Source: Caenispirillum bisanense (lineage in GTDB: Bacteria; Pseudomonadota; Alphaproteobacteria; Rhodospirillales; UBA2165). Taken from it: a DNA stretch of 40,634 bases. Shown in pieces: positions 22,346 through 30,450 of this stretch. Position numbers and translations under genes: made by a program. The notes below the pieces were generated by a model. It saw only the letters and a program-made list of their open reading frames with translations, searched no databases and had not been told where the DNA came from. The stretch covers positions 1 to 40,634 of the forward strand of contig CAMDWJ010000037.1 in the NCBI GenBank assembly GCA_945877815.1. Reading direction: 5' to 3'. Position 1 is the stretch's first letter, and the number at the start of each line of letters is the position of its first letter.

Positions 22346-24784
22346 ATGTCGCTCGAAATTGCCCTTCAAAATGCCATCAGCGGTTTGCAGACCAGCAAGC
22401 AATCACTACAGGTCATTTCGAACAACATCGCGAACGTCAATACGGAAGGCTATACCCGCAAAATACTAGAGCAGACGTCGCGGGTCATCGAAGGCCAGGG
22501 ATACGGCGTCGAAATTTCCCGCATCTCAAGAAATGTCGACACCGGTGTTTTGCGGCAGCTTCGCAACGAAACCGGGAATGTCGCGCGACTGTCGATCAAG
22601 GAAGACTTCCTCAATCAGCTAAATTCGATCTTCGGCCGCCCCGAGGACAACGATTCTGTCGTTCATCAAATTTCGGAACTCGGTGCGCAATTCGATTCTC
22701 TCGCGGTATCCCCGCAGATCGTTGCCAATCAATTCCTGACGGTCAAAGCCGCGACGGACGTCTCGAACAATTTGAAGAAAATGTCAGATGAAATTCAGCG
22801 CCTGCGTTCCGACGCGAATCTCAAGCTCGAAAGTCAAATCGACGAATTCAATACCAAGATGGACCTCGTTGCGTCTATCAACTCGGACATCGTCGCGTTT
22901 TCAGCCTCAAAAATATCGACTGCGGAATTGGAAGATCAGCGCGATCAAGCCTTGAGCCGTATGTCCGAAATGATGGACATCAAGTACTTCGCCAAGAGCG
23001 ACGGAAGCATGACGGTCTTCACCGCCGGTGGCCAAACGCTAATCGATGGGCAACCCCTGCACCTGAGCTATAATCGCCCATCGAGCCTGTCGCCGACGCT
23101 TGAATACACTCCGACGAATGCCACGAACTATATCATTCCAGGCAAGACTGGGTATCCGGTCGGCGGCATACCCGGCATCTTCGTCGGCGAGAAAATTTCC
23201 AGCCACGATATAACCACTGCCATCAATTCCGGCTCGCTCAAAGGCCTGCTGGAAATGCGCGACGGAGAACTCCCGGCTCTCCAGTCTCAATTCGACGAGC
23301 TAGCGGAAAAACTTAAGGACGCAATCAACGCGGCGCATAATACCGGAACAGGATACCCCCCTGTCGCCACGATGACCGGAGACCGTTATGTCGCATCGAC
23401 GACCGATCTGAACGCGTCAGGCATTCTGCGCATCGGTGTCGTCGACCAGAGCGGCGCATTGCAGAACGATCAAGTGTTCGATCTCTCGACTTACGCCACG
23501 ATTGGCGACCTCGTAACCGCGATCGATGGCATGGCCAACTTGTCGGCTACGATCAGTTCCACGGGACGACTCGTGCTGTCCGGAGAAAACAACAACCGGG
23601 TGACCGTGAATGAACTGACGAGTTCCATCAGCGCGGCTGGAGATCTGGAAAAAGGATTTTCCAACTTTTTCGGATTGAACAATTTTTATTCTTCCTCGGA
23701 GACGTTCGCGCGTTACCGGAGCGATTCTTCTAGCTCCAAGACGTCAAGCGCCGTTACGACGGGAGGGACGCTCCAATTCACCGCCTCCGGTATCGATGAG
23801 GATATTGTCTACGCGAGTGGCGATTCTTTGACCGCACTCAAGGACGCCATCAACGCGAATGCAAACTTGCAGGCTGCGGGAATTACGGCTCAAGTCATTT
23901 CGGACGGAGATGGATTCCGCTTACAAATTGACGATTCTTCGGGCGACAACTTCGCAATGGTCGAGACCGGCAGCGGATCGGTGCTCGACGACACCAGACT
24001 GCGCACGGACTACCGCGGCCTCAGCAACCGGCTCTCCGTTCGATCCGATATCCAATCGAACTCATTCTTCATATCGCGTGGCGCGCTGCAATCGAACGGG
24101 TTCGAGTCTTCCGCCAGCAACTCAATCGCCGATCCGGCCCTTGCCATAAATACTGCAGGTTACGGCCCAAGCACCGGCGGCACTCTAACCTTCACGATCG
24201 ATTCATCGACCACCGCAACGATCAATTATGCCGCGACGGATTCCCTCAACGACGTTGCGACGGCAATCAACTCGAACGGCGCACTCAACTCCGCGAATAT
24301 CACGGCTTCGGTCGTCGTCAGCGGCGGCGTCTACAGCCTCAAAATCGTAGACAACGACAGCGACAACTTTTGGATCGACGATTCTCAACCGACCACCGGC
24401 TTGAACGTCGACACGGACCAAGGGGTCGCTGTCGGCGATGGATCCGTGGCCGCCAGTATTGCCGAAGCGTTCAACACCTCGGTCACGTTCTTGTCCGCGC
24501 CAGCCGCCGGAGGCGGACTATCGCAAACCGACGGAACTTTCACCGATTACGCATCTTCGATTCTTGCGTTCAACTCGGCACAGGCGAACGCCGTTGAACG
24601 CGAAAGAACGTTCCAGCAAAATCTTCGGGATGAACTATTCAGCAAAAATTCCTCGGTGAGCGGCGTCAATATGGATGAGGAACTCTCCAATCTCATCATC
24701 TACGAGCAAGCCTACCTTGCCGCATCCCGCATGATCTCGGTGACGAACGAACTCTTCAAGAACCTAACTGACATGGTCGGCTAA
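22346..24784 (+). CDS. flgK: Flagellar hook-associated protein FlgK, enlarged
   Basis: 812 residues, well above the roughly 450-650 common for FlgK. The N-terminus (SLEIALQNAISGLQTSKQSL, SNNIANVNTEGYTRKILEQ) and C-terminus (SGVNMDEELSNLIIYEQAYLAASRMISVTNELF) are canonical. The extra length lies between, where three related beta modules occur at about residues 350-425, 470-540 and 610-680. The last two are clearly repeats, each beginning GGTLxFT and running to an AIN-type helix and a Leu-rich strand, like the IN modules of flagellins and FliD. FlgK forms the first hook-filament junction outside the cell. A good ribosome binding site (AAGGAACG) precedes ATG 22346. Confidence 0.96.
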   Translation: MSLEIALQNAISGLQTSKQSLQVISNNIANVNTEGYTRKILEQTSRVIEGQGYGVEISRISRNVDTGVLRQLRNETGNVARLSIKEDFLNQLNSIFGRPEDNDSVVHQISELGAQFDSLAVSPQIVANQFLTVKAATDVSNNLKKMSDEIQRLRSDANLKLESQIDEFNTKMDLVASINSDIVAFSASKISTAELEDQRDQALSRMSEMMDIKYFAKSDGSMTVFTAGGQTLIDGQPLHLSYNRPSSLSPTLEYTPTNATNYIIPGKTGYPVGGIPGIFVGEKISSHDITTAINSGSLKGLLEMRDGELPALQSQFDELAEKLKDAINAAHNTGTGYPPVATMTGDRYVASTTDLNASGILRIGVVDQSGALQNDQVFDLSTYATIGDLVTAIDGMANLSATISSTGRLVLSGENNNRVTVNELTSSISAAGDLEKGFSNFFGLNNFYSSSETFARYRSDSSSSKTSSAVTTGGTLQFTASGIDEDIVYASGDSLTALKDAINANANLQAAGITAQVISDGDGFRLQIDDSSGDNFAMVETGSGSVLDDTRLRTDYRGLSNRLSVRSDIQSNSFFISRGALQSNGFESSASNSIADPALAINTAGYGPSTGGTLTFTIDSSTTATINYAATDSLNDVATAINSNGALNSANITASVVVSGGVYSLKIVDNDSDNFWIDDSQPTTGLNVDTDQGVAVGDGSVAASIAEAFNTSVTFLSAPAAGGGLSQTDGTFTDYASSILAFNSAQANAVERERTFQQNLRDELFSKNSSVSGVNMDEELSNLIIYEQAYLAASRMISVTNELFKNLTDMVG

Positions 24785-24798
24785 GTAGGACACGATAC

Positions 24799-25734
24799 AT
24801 GACATCCCGCATATCGAACCTCGCTTCGAGCAGACTAATCCAGTCCGCAATCGCGCAGAACCAGGAACGGATGAATGAGAACCAAATAAAGTTAACGACG
24901 AAATTCAAGGCTCAAACTTATGCCGGCTTAGCCGACAATGCCCACAAGCTCGTAACGGTCGAAAGCACACGTCGCCGCGTGGATCAGTTTCTGGGCGAGG
25001 CCGCGAACCTCAAACTGCGTATGGATACCTCTCTCAACAGTATCGACGCGCTCAAGAAAACGCTCGACGATACCCAAAAATTGGTCAGAGACGTGATCGA
25101 CGACGGCAAATTGCCAAACGGTATCGATAAGGATTCCTTCGCTGACGTAAAAATTTCGGAAGTTAAGGATTTCCTGAACGTCAGGGTCGCCGGGCGGTTT
25201 ATGTTTGCGGGATCTAAGACGGACACCAAGCCGGTCGTGCCTGGGGACATGACGTCCGCTCCGACCTACGACGGCTCCTTCAATACGGTGTCCGAGCCTT
25301 CATTTTATTATAAAGGCGACGATACCAAGCTCAAAGCCCGCCTCAATGAGGGTGTGGAAATCCAATATGGCCTCACGGCCGACAATCCAGCATTCGAGAA
25401 ACTCGTCCGCGCAATCAGGATCATCCGTTCGACTCCGTCGAACGACGCCAACATCCAGGCCAAGTACCAAGAAGCCGCAGATTTGCTGGATCAGGCACAG
25501 ACGGGCTTGGAAGGGCTGGAACTTAATGTGGGCACCAAGCTGGAACAACTCGCATCCACTGGGAAAACCCTAACTACCACCAAAAATTTCCTCAACGGGA
25601 ACATTTCCGATATCGAAACAGCCGATCCCGCGCAGACATCGGCGGAACTATTGAACGATCAAAATATGCTCGAGGCATCCTATAACATATTGGTACGCCT
25701 CAGTAATTTGAGCCTGACCAAATATCTAAACTAA
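24799..25734 (+). CDS. flgL: Flagellar hook-associated protein FlgL
   Basis: 311 residues. It is flagellin-like at both ends: SRISNLASSRLIQSAIAQNQ with MNENQIKLTTKFKAQTYAGLAD at the N-terminus, and SAELLNDQNMLEASYNILVRLSNLSLTKYL at the C-terminus. The central region has FLNVRVAGRFMFAGSKTDTKPV, the FlgL-type FAG motif. FlgL makes the second junction between hook and filament. It lies 14 bases downstream of flgK and ends this gene run. Confidence 0.95.
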   Translation: MTSRISNLASSRLIQSAIAQNQERMNENQIKLTTKFKAQTYAGLADNAHKLVTVESTRRRVDQFLGEAANLKLRMDTSLNSIDALKKTLDDTQKLVRDVIDDGKLPNGIDKDSFADVKISEVKDFLNVRVAGRFMFAGSKTDTKPVVPGDMTSAPTYDGSFNTVSEPSFYYKGDDTKLKARLNEGVEIQYGLTADNPAFEKLVRAIRIIRSTPSNDANIQAKYQEAADLLDQAQTGLEGLELNVGTKLEQLASTGKTLTTTKNFLNGNISDIETADPAQTSAELLNDQNMLEASYNILVRLSNLSLTKYLN

Positions 25735-25801
25735 CAGAACCACGTTTTAGAAAGCCCAATTGCCGTGCTAAATCTCGCGTTAACCTATTTTCGCTACCGT
25801 C

Positions 25802-25829
25802 GATTTGTCGAAGCCTGCGTCGACAAATC
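25802..25829. repeat. 10-bp inverted repeat upstream of flagellin gene
   Basis: GATTTGTCGA (25802-25811) and its exact complement TCGACAAATC (25820-25829) are separated by eight bases. No T tract follows, so it is not a standard terminator. It could be a regulator-binding site (for example an activator site for the flagellin promoter) or a 3' stabilising hairpin for flgL mRNA. Confidence 0.6.
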
Positions 25830-25915
25830 TGCCGAAGTCGAAGTTTATTTCAACGGGCGGGCGTGAAAATGTTAACGAATCGGGTGTCCAATACAGTGGA
25901 CTCTCGATTTTCCCT

Positions 25916-25943
25916 TGAGTTTAGGGGAAAGGTTGCCTATGGT
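25916..25943 (+). promoter_or_regulatory. Weak sigma-28-like promoter of flagellin gene
   Basis: TTGAGTTT, 12 bases, then GCCTATGG resembles the flagellar sigma-28 pattern TAAAGTTT-N11-GCCGATAA with several mismatches and one extra spacer base. It would give a leader of about 115 bases containing the 26014-26036 hairpin. Treat as tentative. Confidence 0.25.
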
Positions 25944-26013
25944 AATGCCTGTATGGCATCAGCCCGTCAGACAAACCAGGCATATAAGCCAGGTGGAAGC
26001 ACTTGGTGATAAA

Positions 26014-26036
26014 AGGCCCGGCAGGCAGAAGGGCCT
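26014..26036 (+). promoter_or_regulatory. Hairpin in the flagellin mRNA leader
   Basis: AGGCCC (26014-26019) pairs with GGGCCT (26031-26036) around an 11-base loop, ending 30 bases before the flagellin ATG. In Caulobacter FlbT acts on the flagellin mRNA leader, and flbT lies just downstream here, so a regulatory role is plausible but unproven. Confidence 0.4.
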
Positions 26037-26066
26037 GTAACAACGACCTAGAATAGGAGACGACTT

Positions 26067-26888
26067 ATGGCTGACAGTAGTATTAATCTTTCCTCCGCGA
26101 CGCGGACAAACCTGCTTGCACTGCAAAATACGACCGGCCTGATCGCGCGTACTCAGGAACGCCTGTCGACAGGCTTGAAGGTCAACAGCGCCATCGACGA
26201 CGCTATCGCATATTTCCAGTCGAAGAGCTTGACGAGCCGCGCCGGCGATCTTTCGGTGCTGAAAGACCAGATCGATCAAAGCATCAGCAGCGTTGAAACG
26301 GCTGTTAAAGGTATCGAAGCTATCGTCGATATGGTCGAGCAGATGAAGGGTATTGCGCTCGGCGCACAATCCGAATCGAACACGATCAACCGCTCGAAAG
26401 CCGCACTTCAGTTCAACGATCTTCGCAATCAGTTGGACAACCTCGCGACGGACGCCAGCTACAAAGGAACCAACTTGGTCAAGGGCTCGCCCGCGAACCT
26501 GAAGGTCACCTTCAGCGAAGATGGCTCCTCGACACTAACAATTTCGGGCGTGGCTTCGGATGCCTCGGGCCTTGCCATTGTTGGCGCGTCCGCCGACTGG
26601 GCCACGGACGCCGACATTCTGACGTCGATCAACCTGTTGGACAGCGCCTTGACGACGCTCCGTTCGACGGCATCGACCTTGGGCTCGAACGCCAGCGTGC
26701 TTACCTTGCGCTTGGATTTCACCAAGAACCTGGTCAATTCGCTGGAAGAAGGCTCCGCCAAACTCGTCAACGCCGATCTCAACAACGAATCCGCGAACCT
26801 GCTGACCCTTCAGACCCGCCAACAATTGGGCACGATCGGCCTCAGCATCGCGCAACAATCCGAACAGTCGATCTTGCGCCTGTTCTAA
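26067..26888 (+). CDS. Flagellin
   Basis: 273 residues, a short flagellin. The D0/D1 N-terminal part is typical (INLSSATRTNLLALQNT, ARTQERLSTGLKVNSAIDDA, FQSKSLTSRAGDLSVLKDQI). The C-terminal part is too (LRLDFTKNLVNSLEEGSAKL, then ANLLTLQTRQQLGTIGLSIA ending in SEQSILRLF). Only about 60 residues (150-210), rich in Ser, Ala and Asp, lie between the conserved ends, so the surface domain is minimal. The ATG at 26067 has AATAGGAGACG upstream. It is exported through the flagellar apparatus and forms the filament. A perfect terminator follows, and flbT/flaF come next. Confidence 0.97.
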   Translation: MADSSINLSSATRTNLLALQNTTGLIARTQERLSTGLKVNSAIDDAIAYFQSKSLTSRAGDLSVLKDQIDQSISSVETAVKGIEAIVDMVEQMKGIALGAQSESNTINRSKAALQFNDLRNQLDNLATDASYKGTNLVKGSPANLKVTFSEDGSSTLTISGVASDASGLAIVGASADWATDADILTSINLLDSALTTLRSTASTLGSNASVLTLRLDFTKNLVNSLEEGSAKLVNADLNNESANLLTLQTRQQLGTIGLSIAQQSEQSILRLF

Positions 26889-26914
26889 ACGGCTTAAGTC
26901 GCCTCCGGGCTGTA

Positions 26915-26948
26915 AGCGGGGAGCCTTCGGGCTCCCCGCTCCTTTTTC
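26915..26948 (+). terminator. Rho-independent terminator after flagellin
   Basis: An 11-bp perfect stem, AGCGGGGAGCC (26915-26925) and GGCTCCCCGCT (26930-26940), with a TTCG tetraloop and a CCTTTTTC tail, begins 26 bases after the flagellin stop. Confidence 0.96.
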
Positions 26949-26990
26949 AGCCCATCGCCTCGCCCATCCAGTCTGCATTTGGGCTAGGGA

Positions 26991-27016
26991 TTGAATTGAG
27001 TGGCGTTTATTATAAA
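26991..27016 (+). promoter_or_regulatory. Possible promoter for flbT-flaF
   Basis: TTGAAT (26991) and TATAAA (27011-27016) stand 14 bases apart, shorter than the ideal 17. Because the flagellin terminator separates flbT from the flagellin gene, an own promoter is expected in this gap. Weak match. Confidence 0.25.
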
Positions 27017-27061
27017 TGCATAGAGGACGTGGGCGCGCGTCCCATCCCCGGGAATTTTGCA

Positions 27062-27460
27062 ATGCCCCTCAAACTGACGCTCAAACCGAACGAAAAAGTA
27101 TTAATCGGCAAAGCCGTGATCATCAATGCGGGGCAAAAAGCCGAACTAATCGTGCAGAATACGGTCCCTGTCCTGCGCGAACGCGACATTATCACCGAGG
27201 AAAATGCCGATACGCTCGTCAAAAAGATTTATTACATCATCCTCAGCATGTACGTGGATCCGAAAAATGAGGGAAAATATCACGCCATTTACTTTAAGTT
27301 AGTGAAAGAGCTGTTTAATGCATGTCCCGACCAAGTGGTACTTGCCTTGGTGATGCAGGTCTCTCAAAAGATCCTCGAGGGCGATCACTACCAAGCGTTA
27401 AAGGCGTGTAGAAAACTTCTCAATTTCGAAGCGGAGTTAATGGCGAATGTCCCAAAATAA
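27062..27460 (+). CDS. flbT: Flagellin synthesis repressor FlbT
   Basis: 132 residues from ATG 27062. I chose this start because FlbT proteins begin with a short strand like MPLKLTLKPNEKVLIGKAVI; the frame extends up to a TTG at 26996, but those extra residues are not FlbT-like. Further motifs are LIVQNTVPVLRERDIITEE, ADTLVKKIYYIILSMY and DHYQALKACRKLLNFEAEL. In Caulobacter FlbT represses flagellin translation by acting at the mRNA leader until the hook is complete. The ribosome binding site here is weak. It overlaps flaF by 14 bases. Confidence 0.93.
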   Translation: MPLKLTLKPNEKVLIGKAVIINAGQKAELIVQNTVPVLRERDIITEENADTLVKKIYYIILSMYVDPKNEGKYHAIYFKLVKELFNACPDQVVLALVMQVSQKILEGDHYQALKACRKLLNFEAELMANVPK

Positions 27461-27875
27461 AGTCCAGGCCTACGCGCAGACGCAGAAGTCAGCATTGTCG
27501 TCGCGCGAAATCGAAGCGATGGCCTTCACCAAGGCAGCGCTCCTATTGGAGAATGCAAAAAATAATCTCGAAGATTACGACAGCTACGCCTCGGCACTAA
27601 AGTTCAATCAACTTTTGTGGACCATCATTCAGGCGGATGTCGTCGATAAGGAAAATAAGCTGCCGGACCTACTCAAGGCTAATATCCTGAGCCTCAGCAT
27701 TTTCGTCGACAAGCAAACGATCCAGGCTCTCGCCGATTCAAAGGCGGAACATCTCGAAACCCTGATCAACATCAATAAAAATCTCGCCGAAGGCTTGATG
27801 ACCAAGCCGGCCGACGGCGAACTGCCCGAAACTGCCCGCCCCAAGGTGGCCGCCGGCAGCGCGATCACCGCCTAA
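27447..27875 (+). CDS. flaF: Flagellar biosynthesis regulator FlaF
   Basis: 142 residues. The FlaF pattern is clear: AYAQTQKSALSSREIEAMAF near the N-terminus, ENAKNNLEDYDSYASALKFN, then NQLLWTIIQADV and LLKANILSLSIFVDKQTIQAL. FlaF works with and against FlbT in alphaproteobacteria and is needed for flagellin secretion or translation. The last 20 or so residues are Pro/Ala-rich and likely disordered. It overlaps flbT and is followed by a strong terminator. Confidence 0.93.
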   Translation: MSQNKVQAYAQTQKSALSSREIEAMAFTKAALLLENAKNNLEDYDSYASALKFNQLLWTIIQADVVDKENKLPDLLKANILSLSIFVDKQTIQALADSKAEHLETLININKNLAEGLMTKPADGELPETARPKVAAGSAITA

Positions 27876-27917
27876 TTTCGTTGCAGACGCCTCACATTCG
27901 AGGCAAAGAACACAATG

Positions 27918-27957
27918 ATCGGGCGGCACATTCGATGTGCCGCCCGATTTAATTTTT
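27918..27957 (+). terminator. Rho-independent terminator after flaF
   Basis: A 13-bp perfect stem ATCGGGCGGCACA (27918-27930) / TGTGCCGCCCGAT (27936-27948) with a 5-base loop is followed by TTAATTTTT. Confidence 0.95.
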
Positions 27958-27972
27958 ACTGGGCAAGAAAGA

Positions 27973-28830
27973 TCATTTGATCGACGGAGACGGACCCGTG
28001 CGTCGCGCCTTGAACGGGATTTTTTTGCCGCCAATTTCGATCATGCCTTCCAGCGCGCCCGGCCCGACCGCATTCGCGCGATAGATCGCGGGAACATCGC
28101 GCGTTCCATCTTGCGCACGCGCCTCGAAAATCACGTTCACGCCGTCCAACCGTCCGGTCCGGAAGGGGTGCGTCTGACCGCCGAGTTGGACATTGCCCGA
28201 CACGCGCTGGAAAAATTGCTCCAGGACGATCGGATACTTCGTCGAGCCGGCGGTTACCTCCCATGTGCCGTCGATCTGCGCCGGCACGATCCAAAGATAA
28301 ACATGACGGAACCCGTCCATCGTTGCGGCTTCATCGGGTTCCCACTCACCCATATCGAAATCGTGCGACACGATGCGCGTACCGGGCTTCAATATCTGAA
28401 GAATGCGCGGACGAAGTTTGAGATTCACTTCGGTCAGCAGATACATCGACAACACGGTCGCTTCGCTGAAATCGTATTCGAAGATATTGGCTTCAAAGAA
28501 TTTGATCTTGTCCGTCACCCCGGCCTTGCGCGCATTCTCGTTACTCTCGCGAATCCGGATCGGATTGATGTCGATGCCGCTCGCCCGCTGCGCGCCGAAA
28601 TCGCGCACCGCCGAAATGACGATGCGTCCGTCACCCGAGCCGAGGTCATACAGGATATCGGACGGCTTCACTTTGGCCATCTCGAGCATCCGCGCCACCG
28701 TCTTCATCGGAGTCGGCACGTAAGGGACATCGTATTGATCGTCTTCCGGCGCGGCATGTGACGCCAAAGGCATCGCTGCCATAAGGAAGGCCGCCAGGAC
28801 GGGGATCACGAATTTGGAGACTATGTTCAT
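27973..28830 (-). CDS. Exported SAM-dependent methyltransferase (FAM173-like)
   Basis: 285 residues from ATG 28830 (MNIVSKFVIPVLAAF); the frame continues further upstream only as a shadow of the permease gene. The N-terminus looks like a Sec signal peptide, cleaved after SHA near residue 26. It is followed by YVPTPMKTVARMLEMAKV and the class I SAM-binding motif DLGSGDGR (62-69), GIDINPIRIRES, and LRPRILQILKPGTRIVSHDFDMGEW. This pre-motif plus core arrangement is that of FAM173/ATPSCKMT-like lysine methyltransferases. A second, C-terminal domain (about 180-285) is of unknown type. A periplasmic methyltransferase would lack SAM, so the signal peptide may be an uncleaved anchor. It is 28 bases downstream of the permease gene. 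Confidence 0.82.
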   Translation of the reverse strand: MNIVSKFVIPVLAAFLMAAMPLASHAAPEDDQYDVPYVPTPMKTVARMLEMAKVKPSDILYDLGSGDGRIVISAVRDFGAQRASGIDINPIRIRESNENARKAGVTDKIKFFEANIFEYDFSEATVLSMYLLTEVNLKLRPRILQILKPGTRIVSHDFDMGEWEPDEAATMDGFRHVYLWIVPAQIDGTWEVTAGSTKYPIVLEQFFQRVSGNVQLGGQTHPFRTGRLDGVNVIFEARAQDGTRDVPAIYRANAVGPGALEGMIEIGGKKIPFKARRTGPSPSIK

Positions 28831-28858
28831 CGGGGCATCCTTATATTCCTGACTTGTC

Positions 28859-30169
28859 CTAAGACGCTTTGCGGATCCAAACGAGAAAGGGCAGGCCCAG
28901 CAGCAAAACGACGACTCCCGCCAATGCGTGGATTCCGTGATAGCTGAGACTTGCGTAGAGAAGATAGCCGCTCGACAGGCAAAAGATAATCGGCGTGATC
29001 GGATAAAGCGGTACGCGGAATGGCCGCTCGGCATCGGGCTCGCGACGGCGCAGCACGAACAGGGAAACACCGACAAACAAAAAGAACAGCCAGAAAACCG
29101 GCGCCAAGTACTCGACCATGCTTTTGACCCCATCCTGGCTGGCGAGGCTGAGCCCGACCAGGGCCAGCGAAATGGCGCCCTGCAGCTGAAGCGCTCGCAC
29201 CGGCTGGGCGCGTCCATCCGACCATTGGGCAAGGAAACGGAACGGCGCGAAATCCCGCCCCATGGCGAAGCTGGTGCGCGCGCCTGTCAGTATCGTCACA
29301 TTGATCGAGGTCAGGATGACGACGATGATGAGAATATTCATGAACAAGGCGCCGCCGTCGCCCAACAGCGGCCGCATGACGTCGGCGCCGATGGTGCGGG
29401 ACTTGGCCACGCCGTCCAGGCCCAAGGCATGCAGATAGGCAATATTGATCAGGACATAGAGAATCGTGACCAGACCGAGGCCGTAGATCAGCGCGCGCGA
29501 CATGTTGCGCCGCCCGTCGCGCACCTCGGCGGATATGTAGGCCGCCTCGTTCCATCCTCCGTAGGTAAACATTACGAAGACCATGGCTAGGCCAAATAGG
29601 CCGAGGTCCAAAGACTTGGGTTCGGCCGGTACCGGCGCGGGGGCCACGCCCGACGCGGAAAAGCCAACCACGATCAAGATCAGAAGCCCGAGGATGGCCA
29701 CCGCTTCCAGCAGATTCTGCACCCATTTGGCTTCTCGAAGCCCAAGAATATTGACGCCCGTCAGCACCCCGATCGCCAATACGGCATAGATATGCGGGCC
29801 GTAGCTGCCGAGCGGCGCCAGCTGCTGGGCATAGTCGCCGAAGACGAACGATAGCGTCGCGATACTGCCGGTCTGGATCACAGTCATGCGCGCCCAGCCA
29901 TACATGAAGGCGGTTTCGCGGCCGAAGGCGCGGTATAGGAAATGATACTCACCGCCCGGATCTGGAAAGGCCGTCGCCAACTCGGCGAAACATAAAGCTC
30001 CGACCAAAGACAGTAGACCGCCAGCGACCCAAACCGCGACGATTAGATCGGGACGCCCGAGAAAATTGGCCACCAAGCCAGGAAAGCTGAAAATCCCGGC
30101 GCCGATCACGATACCAACCGTTATCGTTGTGGCATCCAGCAGACTGAGTATACGCCTGGGTCCCGTCAT
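28859..30169 (-). CDS. APC-family amino acid permease
   Basis: 436 residues with about 12 membrane segments. The first helix has the APC motif TITVGIVIGAGIFSFPGLV. Others include LVGALCFAELATAFPDPGGEYHFLYRAFG, typical of the family, and FTYGGWNEAAYISAEVRDGRRNMSRAL in the TM6-TM7 region, a pattern of LAT/cationic amino acid transporter-like permeases. The substrate cannot be told from sequence alone. It sits in the inner membrane. It precedes the methyltransferase gene on the same strand and appears unrelated to motility. Confidence 0.9.
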   Translation of the reverse strand: MTGPRRILSLLDATTITVGIVIGAGIFSFPGLVANFLGRPDLIVAVWVAGGLLSLVGALCFAELATAFPDPGGEYHFLYRAFGRETAFMYGWARMTVIQTGSIATLSFVFGDYAQQLAPLGSYGPHIYAVLAIGVLTGVNILGLREAKWVQNLLEAVAILGLLILIVVGFSASGVAPAPVPAEPKSLDLGLFGLAMVFVMFTYGGWNEAAYISAEVRDGRRNMSRALIYGLGLVTILYVLINIAYLHALGLDGVAKSRTIGADVMRPLLGDGGALFMNILIIVVILTSINVTILTGARTSFAMGRDFAPFRFLAQWSDGRAQPVRALQLQGAISLALVGLSLASQDGVKSMVEYLAPVFWLFFLFVGVSLFVLRRREPDAERPFRVPLYPITPIIFCLSSGYLLYASLSYHGIHALAGVVVLLLGLPFLVWIRKAS

Positions 30170-30396
30170 GAACGAAATGTCCTCCCCCGCCTTATGAACA
30201 ATCGGCGATAGTCGATTATTCTCGCCCCGGCCTAGGATGCAACCACGCCACGCCGCCTAATCCGCGCGCAACCCGGCAATATCTTCCTCCTTGACCGGTC
30301 ATATCGCGCCAACCAGCCGATTCGTCGGGCCGTTCCGATCAGTGATCGGTAAAAACTTTTGTTTGATTTTAAATACTTAAGCTGTGCCCAGCGGAT

Positions 30397-30412
30397 TGGC
30401 CCGATCCTTGCT
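30397..30412 (+). promoter_or_regulatory. Sigma-54 (-24/-12) promoter of fliK-flgD-flgE
   Basis: TTGGCCCGATCCTTGCT: TGGCCC (30397-30402), five bases, TTGCT (30408-30412). One mismatch to TGGCAC-N5-TTGCW, with the correct ten-base GG-GC spacing, about 40 bases before the fliK start. Confidence 0.87.
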
Positions 30413-30450
30413 CTTAATGGTCCGACACCACGTGCCAGGACCCATTCGGT

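Larger units (their letters stand above)
25735..26066. other. Intergenic region between flgL and flagellin with leader elements
   Basis: 332 bases without a gene. It holds a 10-bp inverted repeat (25802-25829), a weak sigma-28-like promoter (25916-25943) and a hairpin in the presumed flagellin leader (26014-26036). I found no sigma-54 match with the needed ten-base GG-GC spacing. Confidence 0.6.
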
